A stretch of 64,000 bases of DNA from Polynucleobacter sp. JS-JIR-5-A7 (GCF_018687935.1 NZ_CP061308.1:490048-554047), one strand, 5' to 3'; shown: positions 8,224 through 17,310, counted from the first letter of the stretch. Program-made: numbers and translations. The notes: generated by a model not told the origin, from the sequence alone.

Positions 8224-8771
8224 AGCCCGTTCCTTATTTTCCTTTGTATGCAGCCAATATCTTGGCTAGCAAGCCATTCAAGATGATGACAATTGAGGAG
8301 CGGGGTCTGTGGATCACAATCCAAATGGAGTGCTGGGTAAATGGATCTGTGCCTTCAGACTTGAAAGATCTTGCCAAGTATTTAGGTGTGGGTCACGATG
8401 AAGTTCAGCGTTCATTTACGCAAAAGCAATATTCATTTATACAAAAAGTTGGAAGCGAACTTAAGTCACCCGATCTTGAAGTGCAACGCAAGGAATTCAT
8501 GGATCGCAGAGAAAGGCAAAGAATTGGCGGCATGCAGGGTGCTGAAAACAAGCGACAAAAACAAGCTAGGGCTCAAGCAATGCAAGGTCAACCTCAAGGT
8601 GTACCTGCAGGTCAACCTAAAGGTTCTTTAGATTATATTAATTCAAATTCTTTTAAATCAAGTCAGCTTGTAAGGAGCGAAATAACTGATGCGGAAAATA
8701 AGGCTTGGGTAGATGAATATGAGAACACCCCCGATTTTTCTAATCCGTACTTAAAAGCATCAAAAGGTTAA
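8220..8771 (+). CDS. YdaU/DUF1376-like phage-type protein
   Basis: A protein of 183 residues. The N-terminal 75 residues (YFPLYAANILAS...IEERGLWITIQMECWVNG) resemble the YdaU/DUF1376 family, found in phage replication regions next to DnaC or primase genes. The middle is a Gln/Gly/Pro-rich linker (about 120-140, QGQPQGVPAGQPKGS) encoded by short repeated DNA. The C-terminus is acidic (ENKAWVDEYENTPDF). The gene overlaps the HTH gene by 4 nt and is followed after 2 nt by the next ORF, so it belongs to an early operon. A role in element replication is likely but not proven. Confidence 0.6.
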   Translation: MKPVPYFPLYAANILASKPFKMMTIEERGLWITIQMECWVNGSVPSDLKDLAKYLGVGHDEVQRSFTQKQYSFIQKVGSELKSPDLEVQRKEFMDRRERQRIGGMQGAENKRQKQARAQAMQGQPQGVPAGQPKGSLDYINSNSFKSSQLVRSEITDAENKAWVDEYENTPDFSNPYLKASKG

Positions 8772-8773
8772 GT

Positions 8774-9046
8774 GTGAAAACTAAAAACACAGAACATTCG
8801 CCATTCTGCCCAGTGGATACATCGTTAGATTGCGATCATACCCCCCGTATTAACCTCGCAACATCCGAAGATATTAGGCGTGAAATGGCGAAGGTCTACC
8901 GAGAAACACGGTGCAACAAAATAATGCCCAGCAACGGTACAAAGCTGGTCTACATGCTCATCAGCATCCTTAAAGCATACGAAGTTACTGAAATAGAAAA
9001 AAGACTTACAGACCTTGAATTAGCAGATTTAGAGGGTCGTAGATGA
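8774..9046 (+). CDS. Small element protein of unknown function
   Basis: An open frame of 90 residues from a GTG start, 2 nt after the previous gene. It has three Cys and two His in the first third (FCPVDTSLDCDH), which might bind a metal but does not form a clear zinc finger, and a helical second half (KLVYMLISILKAYEVTEIEKRLTDLE). No signal peptide or membrane segment. I do not recognise a family. The tight packing with its neighbours, including a 4-nt ATGA overlap with the next ORF, supports that it is translated. Confidence 0.6.
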   Translation: MKTKNTEHSPFCPVDTSLDCDHTPRINLATSEDIRREMAKVYRETRCNKIMPSNGTKLVYMLISILKAYEVTEIEKRLTDLELADLEGRR

Positions 9047-9237
9047 CCCTTAAATCTCGCTTACAAAAACTGACCAACAAGCTAAAGCCTGCAGAGGTTA
9101 AAATCTACTATATGGGTTGGGCTAATTGCACTTGGACCGAATCAGATGGACTTTTTAGACGGAAAGACGAATCCAAGGAGGACTTTTGTAACAGGGTTTA
9201 CCAATCCACTAAAAAACAGTTCCTTTGGTTTGAGTAA
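9043..9237 (+). CDS. Small element protein of unknown function
   Basis: A basic, Lys-rich 64-residue protein starting at an ATG that overlaps the stop of the previous gene. The second half holds aromatic residues (YYMGWANCTWTESDG, KKQFLWFE). No family is recognised. It is the last gene of the compact early operon. A weak 5-bp hairpin (TCGGA/TCCGA, 9252-9268) follows, without a good T-run, so it is only a possible stop signal. Confidence 0.55.
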   Translation: MTLKSRLQKLTNKLKPAEVKIYYMGWANCTWTESDGLFRRKDESKEDFCNRVYQSTKKQFLWFE

Positions 9238-9340
9238 CCCCGAAATCATCATCGGAGCATTTATCCGAAGGATTATTAACTCAATGAATTATTATTGTAA
9301 ATACTCAAATACCAGTTAATTCTCATACAGAAATTAAGTT

Positions 9341-10768
9341 ATGAATGCGAAATCAATATCACAAAAGTCTAACTATGCAGGCGATTTTGGGGAGGTATTA
9401 CGCTCGTCCGGGTTCTTTTATTGCAAACAAACCAAGGTTTTTAAAACAACAATTTCTTTTCTTAATTATTGGCATGTTCGCCAAGATATCGAGATATGCG
9501 CAATTGCCAACATTAGAAATCTTGATGGCGAATTGATCAGAAGGGAGAGGCTATCATTTGAAGGTGGATTTGTAATAAATTACTCACCTAACTTTACTGA
9601 AGATTTTGAAGGTTCTATTGAAATAGAAATTTTTTCATTAAAAAATCTACGCATTCCTTATGCGGCTTTAATGGCAATATATGAGGCACCAAAAAGCATC
9701 TCAATGGTTCATGGATATGCAAGGGCGTACTCTCAACATGAGATTGAGGAAAAAAGAACTATCACCAATGGCAATGAAGCTTGCATCCCACTAATAAGAG
9801 ATGGAATTACAGAATTAATTTTTCACAATGGGGATTCAGCATCTCCGAAACAATCCGCCACTCTAAATATAAGACTAGACAGTGGGGAGGAGATTAATGC
9901 AAATATTGATATTGAATCACTTAAACCATTTCAAACTAAAAAAGTGGCCCTGTCTAAATTCTTTGAACATCATAAATATAAGTGGGAAATCGCTGAGGCT
10001 AAATTTTCTTTTAATTTAAGCAACGCATTTACAAGGGTATTGTGCGTCACCAAAAGTGCTTCTGATGAAGAATTTCAAGTAACTCACTCCGACTTTAACT
10101 ACCAGATTCATAAAACTGATTCAATTAAAGATAGCTGGGGAATTGTTCCAATACCAAAATCACTCATTAAATCTCCAATTTATAAACTCATTACCTGGGG
10201 TGCTAACGAACAATTTGATGCAAACATTCTTCCACCAAACAAAACTTCTAGCCTCTTTAGTGGAATAGAGTTGAACGTAACGGATGTTGAGCCGGGCTCA
10301 ATCGTGAAATATGTCTCACACTCAAATAAGCCCTTCCCAAGCAGAATTCATAATGCAATTTATATCCGACCCCCTGGAAATTATTTGCCTGCAATTTGTA
10401 ATCTTGGGGTATTCCACAAGGAGCGTCCTCCAAAAAAAATGTGGTGGGCAGTTGTTGGTTCTGGAAAAAATATTTCAACAAATATCTCAGTCAGTGCACT
10501 AACTGATATTTATGGTCTTCCTGGGGATATTACTGTCAATATTAGACTTTACTCGGAATATTCTAGGGACTATCTAAGTATGGAAATTGAGCTGAGCAAG
10601 CTGTTAGAAAAAATATCTACCCCGCTGCAGGAAATATTCCCAGAATCCAACGCATTTCTTCATGATAGCTTTGGTTACATCACATTTTTTAGTGAATATG
10701 GTGGGACTGTTCTATTTACTGAAATGATTCACAGCAACGAGTCTGTCACTATCGAGCATGGTTTTTAA
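9341..10768 (+). CDS. Orphan 475-residue cargo protein of unknown function
   Basis: The largest gene of the element, set about 100 bp apart from the early operon and noticeably more AT-rich, with ATA/AAT-rich codon use. The protein has no signal peptide, no membrane segment and no motif I can name. Alternating hydrophobic patterns and many Ile/Asn/Ser/Thr suggest a beta-rich, possibly multi-domain sandwich. Stretches such as QDIEICAIANIRNLDGE, VTHSDFNYQIHKTD and DITVNIRLYSEYS recur in style, and W/H/R-rich stretches (KKMWWAVVG, SYLNYWHVR-like) hint at a binding surface. The ribosome site is weak. By position it is cargo (defence, anti-phage or surface role all possible), but no function can be assigned. 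Confidence 0.75.
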   Translation: MNAKSISQKSNYAGDFGEVLRSSGFFYCKQTKVFKTTISFLNYWHVRQDIEICAIANIRNLDGELIRRERLSFEGGFVINYSPNFTEDFEGSIEIEIFSLKNLRIPYAALMAIYEAPKSISMVHGYARAYSQHEIEEKRTITNGNEACIPLIRDGITELIFHNGDSASPKQSATLNIRLDSGEEINANIDIESLKPFQTKKVALSKFFEHHKYKWEIAEAKFSFNLSNAFTRVLCVTKSASDEEFQVTHSDFNYQIHKTDSIKDSWGIVPIPKSLIKSPIYKLITWGANEQFDANILPPNKTSSLFSGIELNVTDVEPGSIVKYVSHSNKPFPSRIHNAIYIRPPGNYLPAICNLGVFHKERPPKKMWWAVVGSGKNISTNISVSALTDIYGLPGDITVNIRLYSEYSRDYLSMEIELSKLLEKISTPLQEIFPESNAFLHDSFGYITFFSEYGGTVLFTEMIHSNESVTIEHGF

Positions 10769-11061
10769 CTAAATCCCAATCAGCGAATCCGTTAGAAGTG
10801 TTGATTTTTGGCGTATTAATGCCTATATTCACCTCGGATGGAGTCTCAAAGGTCTTCGATAATCCGGAAGTTGTTAGTTCGAGTTTATGTCGATGAGTTG
10901 CTGCTGGTTAGATTAGAGTAATAGATAGAATCCTCGAAAAAGCGATACCGCAATGCTTTCCGAAATCCTTGCAAACTCTGATTTAATCTCCGTCCCAACT
11001 TAAATTTGTATCGGCATTGCTCCACAACATCTACGTGGCATCTACACAGTTGTAAAAAAGC
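10769..11061. other. Non-coding right flank of the element
   Basis: About 290 bp between the cargo gene and the tRNA terminator contain no credible gene on either strand. The only structure I see is the arm-site-like CTAC repeat at 11031-11048. The stretch presumably holds the right recombination region of the element. Confidence 0.5.
11031..11048 (+). repeat. Putative right integrase arm-binding site
   Basis: CTACGTGGCATCTACACA matches the left-end sequence at 6398-6415 in 14 of 18 positions, with the core GGCATCTACA shared exactly and the same 11-bp spacing of CTAC units. It lies about 55 bp from the right attachment repeat. Confidence 0.45.
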
Positions 11062-11096
11062 AAAAAGGCTTCTGAGTCAATTGACCTAGAAGCCTT
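11062..11096 (-). terminator. Terminator of tRNA-fMet carried by the element
   Basis: A 9-bp stem AAGGCTTCT/AGAAGCCTT encloses a second palindrome (GTCAATTGAC) and is followed on the minus strand by a T-rich run. It directly follows the tRNA 3' end. It resembles, but is not identical to, the hairpin at 6172-6210, as expected if the element brought a diverged tRNA tail with it. Confidence 0.8.
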
Positions 11097-11103
11097 CTAC
11101 TTG

Positions 11104-11182
<79 letters not shown>

Positions 11183-11195
11183 TTTGAAGACATTG

Positions 11196-11225
11196 ATTCT
11201 ACCATTTTTTGGACCCCTCTGTCGA
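11196..11225 (-). promoter_or_regulatory. Promoter of tRNA-fMet
   Basis: On the minus strand TCGACA (11225-11220) and TAGAAT (11201-11196) are separated by 18 bp, a good sigma-70 promoter. Transcription would begin about 7 nt before the tRNA 5' end. Confidence 0.6.
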
Positions 11226-11338
11226 GGTAAACCTTTAAAAGACGCTTAAATATGCGGTTTTCTGCCAAAAATTCCAGATTTAATGATCTGACATAAGGAG
11301 TAATATATTGCCACGCAACAACACGCTAGGAACAATTC

Positions 11339-13282
11339 ATGTCAGTGAGTAATCCGGAGTTTTCTGAATCATCTCTATTGAGGCCGGTAGAGATTTCACG
11401 AGAGGATCATCCTCACAAAAAAGGCGCTTCGATTGCTTTGATGTTTGCTGCGATTGGCGTGGTCTTTGGGGACATTGGTACCAGCCCTCTATATGCACTG
11501 AAAGAGTGTTTTAGTCCTGAGCATGGTATTCCTTTTTCAGCCGATGCTGTTTATGGTGTGATCTCCATGGTCTTTTGGGCTTTTGCAATTGTGGTGTCGT
11601 TGAAATATGTTTTGTTTGTGATGCGCGCCAATAATCATGGTGAGGGTGGTATTTTGGCGCTGATGGCATTGGCCTTAAGGACGGCACCAAGCGGTTCCAG
11701 GCGCTCATTGTTAATCATCATGGCCGGTGTTTTTGGGGCCTGTATGTTTTACGGTGATGCAATCATTACACCTGCAATATCAGTTCTGTCTGCAGTCGAG
11801 GGTCTGGAGGTGATATCTAGTGATCTCACTCGTTTTGTGTTGCCGATTACAGTAGTGATCTTAGTTATCCTATTTGTGATTCAAAAGACTGGTACCGATG
11901 TAGTTGGAAAATTATTTGGACCCATTATGGTGCTGTGGTTTGCAGTGATTGGCCTAATGGGTATATATCAGGTCGTACAGCATCCAGCTATCTTTGCTGC
12001 TATCAATCCAATGTATGCCATTCACTTTATGGATGAGCATGCTCTGCAAGGCTTTATTGTGCTGGGCGCGGTGTTCCTAGTGCTGACTGGTGCTGAAGCG
12101 CTTTATGCCGATATGGGCCACTTCGGAGTGAAGCCTATTCGGATGGGTTGGTTCTTTATCGTGATGCCTTGTTTACTTTTAAATTACTTTGGACAGGGTG
12201 CAATGTTTTTGAATAACCCAGAAACTATTAGCAACCCATTTTTCTTGATGGTGCCCGAAGCGTTTGTTTTCCCATTGGTGATCTTAGCTACTGCCGCAAC
12301 CGTGATTGCATCCCAAGCGGTAATATCCGGTGCTTTTTCAATGACTAGCCAAGCCATCTTGTTAGGTTTTTTACCTCGTATGAAAGTGCGTCACACGTCT
12401 GAACGGGAAATCGGTCAGATTTATATGCCATTAGTTAATTGGGCTTTATTGGTTTTGGTTATTGTGGTGGTGTTGGCGTTTAAGAAGTCTGAAAACTTAG
12501 CTGCAGCCTACGGCATTGCGGTGACTACCACCATGATCGTCACCACCTTCTTGGCAGCGATTGTGATGCGTGTAGTGTGGCGCTGGAATACTATCCTAGT
12601 AACCTTGGTAATCAGTGCATTCTTAGCTGTTGATCTCGCATTCTTAACGGCTAATTTATTGAAGATTATGGAAGGCGGTTGGTTTCCGCTGTTATTGGGC
12701 GCAGTCTGCTTCATTTTCTTGATGACTTGGTATCAAGGCCGCAAGATCTTACGTCAGAAGGCGATCAATAATGGCATTGAGTTAAAGAGTTTCATCGAAG
12801 CCTTGATGATGCATCCACCACATCGAGTTGAAGGTACTGCCATTTTCTTAACGGCTCACGTCGATTATTTACCAGTATCTTTTTTACATAACCTCAAACA
12901 CAACCACGTGCTTCATGAAAGAGTTTTTTTCTTAAAGGTCAGTATTTGGGATGTCCCTTATGTTAAGGATGATGAGCGCATTACTTTGCGAGATCTTGGT
13001 AATGGTGTGTATGTAGTTCGCACTGTGTATGGGTTTAATGAAACTCCGGACATGGGCCAGATCATCGAATTACTGCAGAAGTCTTCTGACTTGAAGTTTG
13101 ATTTAATGAATACCTCATTCTTCCTGTCGCGCGACACCATTGTCTCTACGGAGATTCCGGGTATGGCATTGTGGCGTGAACGCTTGTTTTGCTGGATGTA
13201 TCAAAATGCCGGTCGTCAATCAGACTTTTTCAAAATTCCTGCAAATCGCTTGGTTGAGTTGGGCGCAAAGGTGGAAATTTGA
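11339..13282 (+). CDS. kup: Low-affinity potassium transporter Kup
   Basis: Potassium/proton symporter of the KUP/HAK family in the inner membrane, 647 residues. The signature GVVFGDIGTSPLYALKECF lies near residues 38-56 and begins the first of about twelve membrane segments. The hydrophilic C-terminal domain (about 480-647) is complete. An AGGA ribosome site precedes the ATG. It is the first chromosomal gene to the right of the tRNA integration site and overlaps the next ORF by 4 nt. Confidence 0.95.
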   Translation: MSVSNPEFSESSLLRPVEISREDHPHKKGASIALMFAAIGVVFGDIGTSPLYALKECFSPEHGIPFSADAVYGVISMVFWAFAIVVSLKYVLFVMRANNHGEGGILALMALALRTAPSGSRRSLLIIMAGVFGACMFYGDAIITPAISVLSAVEGLEVISSDLTRFVLPITVVILVILFVIQKTGTDVVGKLFGPIMVLWFAVIGLMGIYQVVQHPAIFAAINPMYAIHFMDEHALQGFIVLGAVFLVLTGAEALYADMGHFGVKPIRMGWFFIVMPCLLLNYFGQGAMFLNNPETISNPFFLMVPEAFVFPLVILATAATVIASQAVISGAFSMTSQAILLGFLPRMKVRHTSEREIGQIYMPLVNWALLVLVIVVVLAFKKSENLAAAYGIAVTTTMIVTTFLAAIVMRVVWRWNTILVTLVISAFLAVDLAFLTANLLKIMEGGWFPLLLGAVCFIFLMTWYQGRKILRQKAINNGIELKSFIEALMMHPPHRVEGTAIFLTAHVDYLPVSFLHNLKHNHVLHERVFFLKVSIWDVPYVKDDERITLRDLGNGVYVVRTVYGFNETPDMGQIIELLQKSSDLKFDLMNTSFFLSRDTIVSTEIPGMALWRERLFCWMYQNAGRQSDFFKIPANRLVELGAKVEI

Positions 13283-13788
13283 GAAAGAATTTTTCTCAGC
13301 GATCCAAAATATTCATTGGGATATTTTTATTACTGAGCTCCATTAGCGGTATTACTTTAGCAACGCCTGCTGAAGAGGCTGAGTTAGCTAAATTGGATAA
13401 GATCGAGTCAGAGCTAGAGTTGCAAAGAGACTGGGCTAAGTATCGCTGGGGCAAAGCTTCATCAGATTGCTATCAAAACTATTGGGTGAACTATTGCTTG
13501 CGTAGCGCTAGGGCAGAATATCGTAAAGAAATTGATCCCATTAGCGAACAAGAGCGTGCTTTGCATGAAGTACAACGCAATTTACGAAAGAGTATTAAAG
13601 ATCAGGAAGATCAAAAGCGTGCCGCTGAGCGGGCCTCGCCTGTCAAGGCTGCAGAACGGGTTGATAATCAACGCGAGTTTGAAGATAAGCAAAAAGCTGC
13701 GGCTGCAAGAGCGGCCGATCTAGAGCAGCGTCGCAAGGACGCCCCTAAGCGTGCTCAAGAAAATAAAGCTGGCACGCAGCTCGATTAA
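13279..13788 (+). CDS. Small exported coiled-coil-like protein, function unknown
   Basis: A 169-residue protein from a TTG start that overlaps the kup stop (TTGA). Residues 1-29 form a signal peptide (RKNF...IFIGIFLLLSSISGITLA, cleavage near ATPA). The mature part has two conserved-looking cysteines in SDCYQNYWVNYCLRSARAEYRKE, followed by a charged helical Ala/Glu/Arg/Lys-rich tail. It is likely periplasmic. I do not recognise a named family; similar short proteins lie between kup and radA in relatives, as far as layout suggests. Coupling with kup may be only positional. Confidence 0.7.
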   Translation: MRKNFSQRSKIFIGIFLLLSSISGITLATPAEEAELAKLDKIESELELQRDWAKYRWGKASSDCYQNYWVNYCLRSARAEYRKEIDPISEQERALHEVQRNLRKSIKDQEDQKRAAERASPVKAAERVDNQREFEDKQKAAAARAADLEQRRKDAPKRAQENKAGTQLD

Positions 13789-13823
13789 CACTGAATTTAT
13801 TAGCTTCAATTACTAGGAATCTC

Positions 13824-15188
13824 TTGGCTAAAGTCAAAACGGTTTATATCTGCCAATCTTGTGGCGGCACTTCTGCAAAGTGGCAGGGCCAGTGCCCATC
13901 TTGTCAGGCGTGGAACACTATGGAAGAGGGCTTGCCCGAGACCACGTCTAACTCACGGTTTCAGGGTTTAGCGCAATCATTACCAAGACAAAAACTCTCT
14001 GCAATTACTGCCGAAGATTTGCCACGTTTTAGTACTGGTGTTGAAGAGTTCGATCGCGTATTAGGTGGTGGCCTAGTACCTGGTGGCGTAGTTTTATTGG
14101 GTGGCGATCCAGGAATTGGTAAATCAACACTCTTACTGCAAGCTTTGGCTGAGATGAGCTCTGTAGGTATGAATGTGCTTTATAGCAGTGGTGAAGAATC
14201 GGCTGCACAAATAGCATTGCGTGCAAAACGCATTACGCTCAATGCGCCACAACTAGAGGTCTTAGCAGAAATTCAGTTAGAAAAACTCATCTCCATCATG
14301 GATACTGTCAAGCCACAGGTATTGGTGGTGGACTCTATTCAGACTTTGTATTCTGAGGTGTTAAGTTCAGCGCCAGGTTCCGTCGCCCAAGTGCGTGAGT
14401 GCGCTGCCCAACTCACCAGAGCCGCAAAATCCAGTGGGATCTGTGTATTGATGGTGGGTCATGTGACTAAAGATGGCCACTTGGCTGGCCCACGGGTGCT
14501 GGAGCACATTGTGGATACGGTATTGTATTTTGAGGGCGATACCCATTCTTCATTTCGTTTAGTGCGCTCGATTAAGAATCGTTTTGGTGCCGTTAACGAG
14601 CTTGGTGTATTTGCAATGACTGAAAAAGGTCTACGAGGGGTCACTAACCCGTCAGCAATCTTCTTATCGCAGCACGAGCAAATGGTTCCCGGCGCTTGCG
14701 TATTAGTTACTCAAGAGGGCAGTAGACCACTCTTGGTAGAAATTCAGGCATTGGTAGATACAGCACATGTTCCTAACCCACGGCGTCTAGCAGTTGGCTT
14801 AGAGCAAGCCCGTTTAGCAATGCTCTTAGCGGTATTGCATCGCCATGCGGGCGTGGCGTGTTTTGATCAAGATGTATTTTTAAATGCTGTTGGCGGTGTC
14901 AAGATTTCAGAACCAGCGGCTGACTTGGCAGTGCTGCTAGCAATTCAGTCATCGATTCGTAATCGCGCCTTACCTAAGGAGCTCATCGTCTTTGGCGAGG
15001 TAGGATTGGCTGGAGAGATTCGTCCTTGTCCGCGCGGTCAAGAGCGTTTGAAAGAGGCTGCTAAGTTAGGCTTTACAGTGGCCATTATTCCAAAGGCGAA
15101 TATGCCCAAGACCAAGATCCCGGGCTTAAAAGTAATTCCTGTAGAGCGAATTGATCAAGCGATCGCAGCTGCTGCAGAACTCAGTTAA
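13824..15188 (+). CDS. radA: DNA repair protein RadA/Sms
   Basis: RecA-like ATPase that drives branch migration during recombination repair and aids transformation. The 454 residues show the N-terminal zinc finger (C10, C13, C24, C27), Walker A GGDPGIGKST at 93-102, the RadA-specific KNRFG at 251-255, and a C-terminal Lon-like domain. The start is a TTG at 13824, which gives the conserved beginning MAKVKTVYICQSCG. It converges with prmB, with only 23 bp between. Confidence 0.95.
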   Translation: MAKVKTVYICQSCGGTSAKWQGQCPSCQAWNTMEEGLPETTSNSRFQGLAQSLPRQKLSAITAEDLPRFSTGVEEFDRVLGGGLVPGGVVLLGGDPGIGKSTLLLQALAEMSSVGMNVLYSSGEESAAQIALRAKRITLNAPQLEVLAEIQLEKLISIMDTVKPQVLVVDSIQTLYSEVLSSAPGSVAQVRECAAQLTRAAKSSGICVLMVGHVTKDGHLAGPRVLEHIVDTVLYFEGDTHSSFRLVRSIKNRFGAVNELGVFAMTEKGLRGVTNPSAIFLSQHEQMVPGACVLVTQEGSRPLLVEIQALVDTAHVPNPRRLAVGLEQARLAMLLAVLHRHAGVACFDQDVFLNAVGGVKISEPAADLAVLLAIQSSIRNRALPKELIVFGEVGLAGEIRPCPRGQERLKEAAKLGFTVAIIPKANMPKTKIPGLKVIPVERIDQAIAAAAELS

Positions 15189-15211
15189 TTTTCAGTAAAT
15201 CGTTTTATTTT

Positions 15212-16108
15212 TTAACGTAGATCTTCTGCTTGTATTAAGAGTACTTGCTCTTCGCCAGCGGACACTTCCATCCAAATCACAGGAATTTGTGGGAACGCCT
15301 TTTTAAAGTTCCCATACTCATTACCAATTTCAAGCAGAATAGCGCCTCGTTCAGAGAGGTAGTCTGGCGCTTGGGCAATAATTCTGCGAATTAAATCCAT
15401 GCCGTCATCACCACCCGCAAGGGCCAAGGCTGGCTCAGCTTGATATTCAGTAGGGAGTGCGCTCATTGAGGTGGCATTGACATAAGGTGGGTTGCAAATA
15501 ATCAGATCAAAGAGGTTGTCTTCATTGGGCTCGGGTAGTGCGTCCCAAAGGTCGCCATCTAATAATTCCACTTGAGAGCTTAAGCTATGGCGATCCACAT
15601 TGCGTGCTGCAACAGATAAGGCTGGCATGCTGATATCACAAGCGCTCACATGAATATCAGGACAAGAAAGAGCAAGCAAGATAGCCAAAGAGCCATTGCC
15701 AGTGCAAAGATCTAATGCTTTGCCATCGGCCGGTAACCATGGCTCCAATGATCCATCCACAATCAGTTCCGCAATCCATGAACGGGGAACAATACTTTGT
15801 TCGCTACAGAAAAATGGCACACCCATTAACCAAGCTTCACCCAAAATGTAGGCCAGTGGTTTACGAGTTGCAATTCTTTGCTCAGCGATAGCGAATGCCA
15901 TTTGGTATTGATCGCTCGTTAGTGTTCGCTCTAGATGATCTAGTGCTTCTGCAGGACTGAGTTCCAATTGTTTGCTGGTAATCCACAAGGCTTCACTCTG
16001 CGCATCCATAGCGCCATGCCCATAATGTAATTTTGCGGCCTCTAGTTTGAGTGCGACTTGATCAATGCACTGATTGACTGTAAAGGCTTGTGAAGGCTCA
16101 GGGTCCAT
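15212..16108 (-). CDS. prmB: Ribosomal protein L3 glutamine N5-methyltransferase PrmB
   Basis: SAM-dependent methyltransferase of 298 residues acting on a glutamine of ribosomal protein L3. The SAM site DLCTGNGS is at 133-140 and the substrate-glutamine motif NPPY at 206-209. Length and the N-terminal helical domain fit PrmB rather than the release-factor enzyme PrmC. It follows dapE by 44 nt on the minus strand, an order common in Burkholderiales (dapD-dapE-prmB). Confidence 0.88.
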   Translation of the reverse strand: MDPEPSQAFTVNQCIDQVALKLEAAKLHYGHGAMDAQSEALWITSKQLELSPAEALDHLERTLTSDQYQMAFAIAEQRIATRKPLAYILGEAWLMGVPFFCSEQSIVPRSWIAELIVDGSLEPWLPADGKALDLCTGNGSLAILLALSCPDIHVSACDISMPALSVAARNVDRHSLSSQVELLDGDLWDALPEPNEDNLFDLIICNPPYVNATSMSALPTEYQAEPALALAGGDDGMDLIRRIIAQAPDYLSERGAILLEIGNEYGNFKKAFPQIPVIWMEVSAGEEQVLLIQAEDLR

Positions 16109-16152
16109 GATGGATGAATTTTGTATTAAAAAAGAAAAGCAGTGGGGTGAGA

Positions 16153-17304
16153 TTAAGCTATGAGCTGCTCAAGCGTTTTGCGATAGATATTTTTGAGTGG
16201 CTCAACATCATCAATGATGACGCACTCATCGATTTTGTGGCTAGTCGCATTGAGCGGCCCAAATTCCACAACCTCTTTGCAGATCTTGGCGATAAAGCGA
16301 CCATCACTAGTGCCCCCAGTAGTGGAGAGTTCGGTATCCACTCGTGTCTCGGCTTTAATGGCTTTGCGTAAAGCACCTGCTAAATCGCCATCACCAGTAA
16401 TGAATGGGCTGCCACCTAATACCCAGTCGATCTCAAAATCAAGACCAGCGTTTTTGAGAATGTTTTCAAGACGTTCGCGCAATTGTTCTGGTTTGCTCTC
16501 GGTAGAGAAGCGGAAATTAAAATCGATTACCAGCTCACCAGGAATCACATTATTGGCACCAGTGCCCGCATGAACATTCGAAATCTGAAAACTGGTTGGC
16601 TGGAAATATTGATTGCCCTTATCCCACTCAGTCTCTACCAATGCTGTAATGGCTGGCGCAGACAAGTGAATTGGATTCGCGCCTAAATGAGGGTAGGCAA
16701 TATGCGCCTGTATACCTTTGATCTTCACTTTGCCGGATAAAGAGCCGCGACGACCATTTTTAATCATGTCACCCAACTGATCAACAGAGGTTGGTTCGCC
16801 AATCACGCAGTAATCCAAGCGTTGACCATGTTGTTGTAAACGCTCACACATGATGACAGTGCCATCATTGGCGGGGCCCTCTTCATCGCTAGTAATTAAG
16901 AAGGCAATGGAACCTTGATGATCAGGATGGGTAGTAACAAATTCTTCTGTGGCAACTACAAATCCAGCTAGAGAGGTTTTCATATCAGCTGCACCACGAC
17001 CGTAGAGTAAGCCATCACGAATCGTTGGCGTAAATGGGTTGCTGGTCCATTTTTCAAGCGGGCCAGTAGGCACTACATCGGTATGACCAGCAAACATCAG
17101 CACTTTGCCTTGATCGCCCGCTTTCCCTTTTTTGATGGCCCAAAGATTGGTGACCTGAAAATTCTCAGGCCCACTAATAACGCTCTCAGTATGAAAGCCA
17201 ATTGCTTGTAAGCGTTGAGCAATTAAATCCTGGCAGCCACCATCTGCCGGTGTTACGGAATGGCAAGCGATCAGAGCTTCAGTAAGCTCAAGCGTGGCGC
17301 TCAT
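16153..17304 (-). CDS. dapE: Succinyl-diaminopimelate desuccinylase
   Basis: Zinc-dependent M20-family hydrolase that converts N-succinyl-LL-diaminopimelate to LL-diaminopimelate, for lysine and peptidoglycan. It has 383 residues. Metal ligands are visible in GHTDVVPTG (H74, D76), in the catalytic ITSDEEGPA segment, and in the C-terminal NATSHKIDE histidine. It begins 6 nt after dapD, so both are co-transcribed. Confidence 0.95.
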   Translation of the reverse strand: MSATLELTEALIACHSVTPADGGCQDLIAQRLQAIGFHTESVISGPENFQVTNLWAIKKGKAGDQGKVLMFAGHTDVVPTGPLEKWTSNPFTPTIRDGLLYGRGAADMKTSLAGFVVATEEFVTTHPDHQGSIAFLITSDEEGPANDGTVIMCERLQQHGQRLDYCVIGEPTSVDQLGDMIKNGRRGSLSGKVKIKGIQAHIAYPHLGANPIHLSAPAITALVETEWDKGNQYFQPTSFQISNVHAGTGANNVIPGELVIDFNFRFSTESKPEQLRERLENILKNAGLDFEIDWVLGGSPFITGDGDLAGALRKAIKAETRVDTELSTTGGTSDGRFIAKICKEVVEFGPLNATSHKIDECVIIDDVEPLKNIYRKTLEQLIA

Positions 17305-17310
17305 AGATTT

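Noticed and set aside
8581..8632. Short repeated DNA (GGTCAACCT-like units), considered as a replication origin iteron
   Set aside because: The copies are few, imperfect and in frame with a Gln/Gly/Pro linker, so coding repetition explains them better.
16193..16573. Plus-strand frame of 126 residues opposite dapE
   Set aside because: It is a shadow of the well-conserved dapE gene, with no ribosome site or family features.
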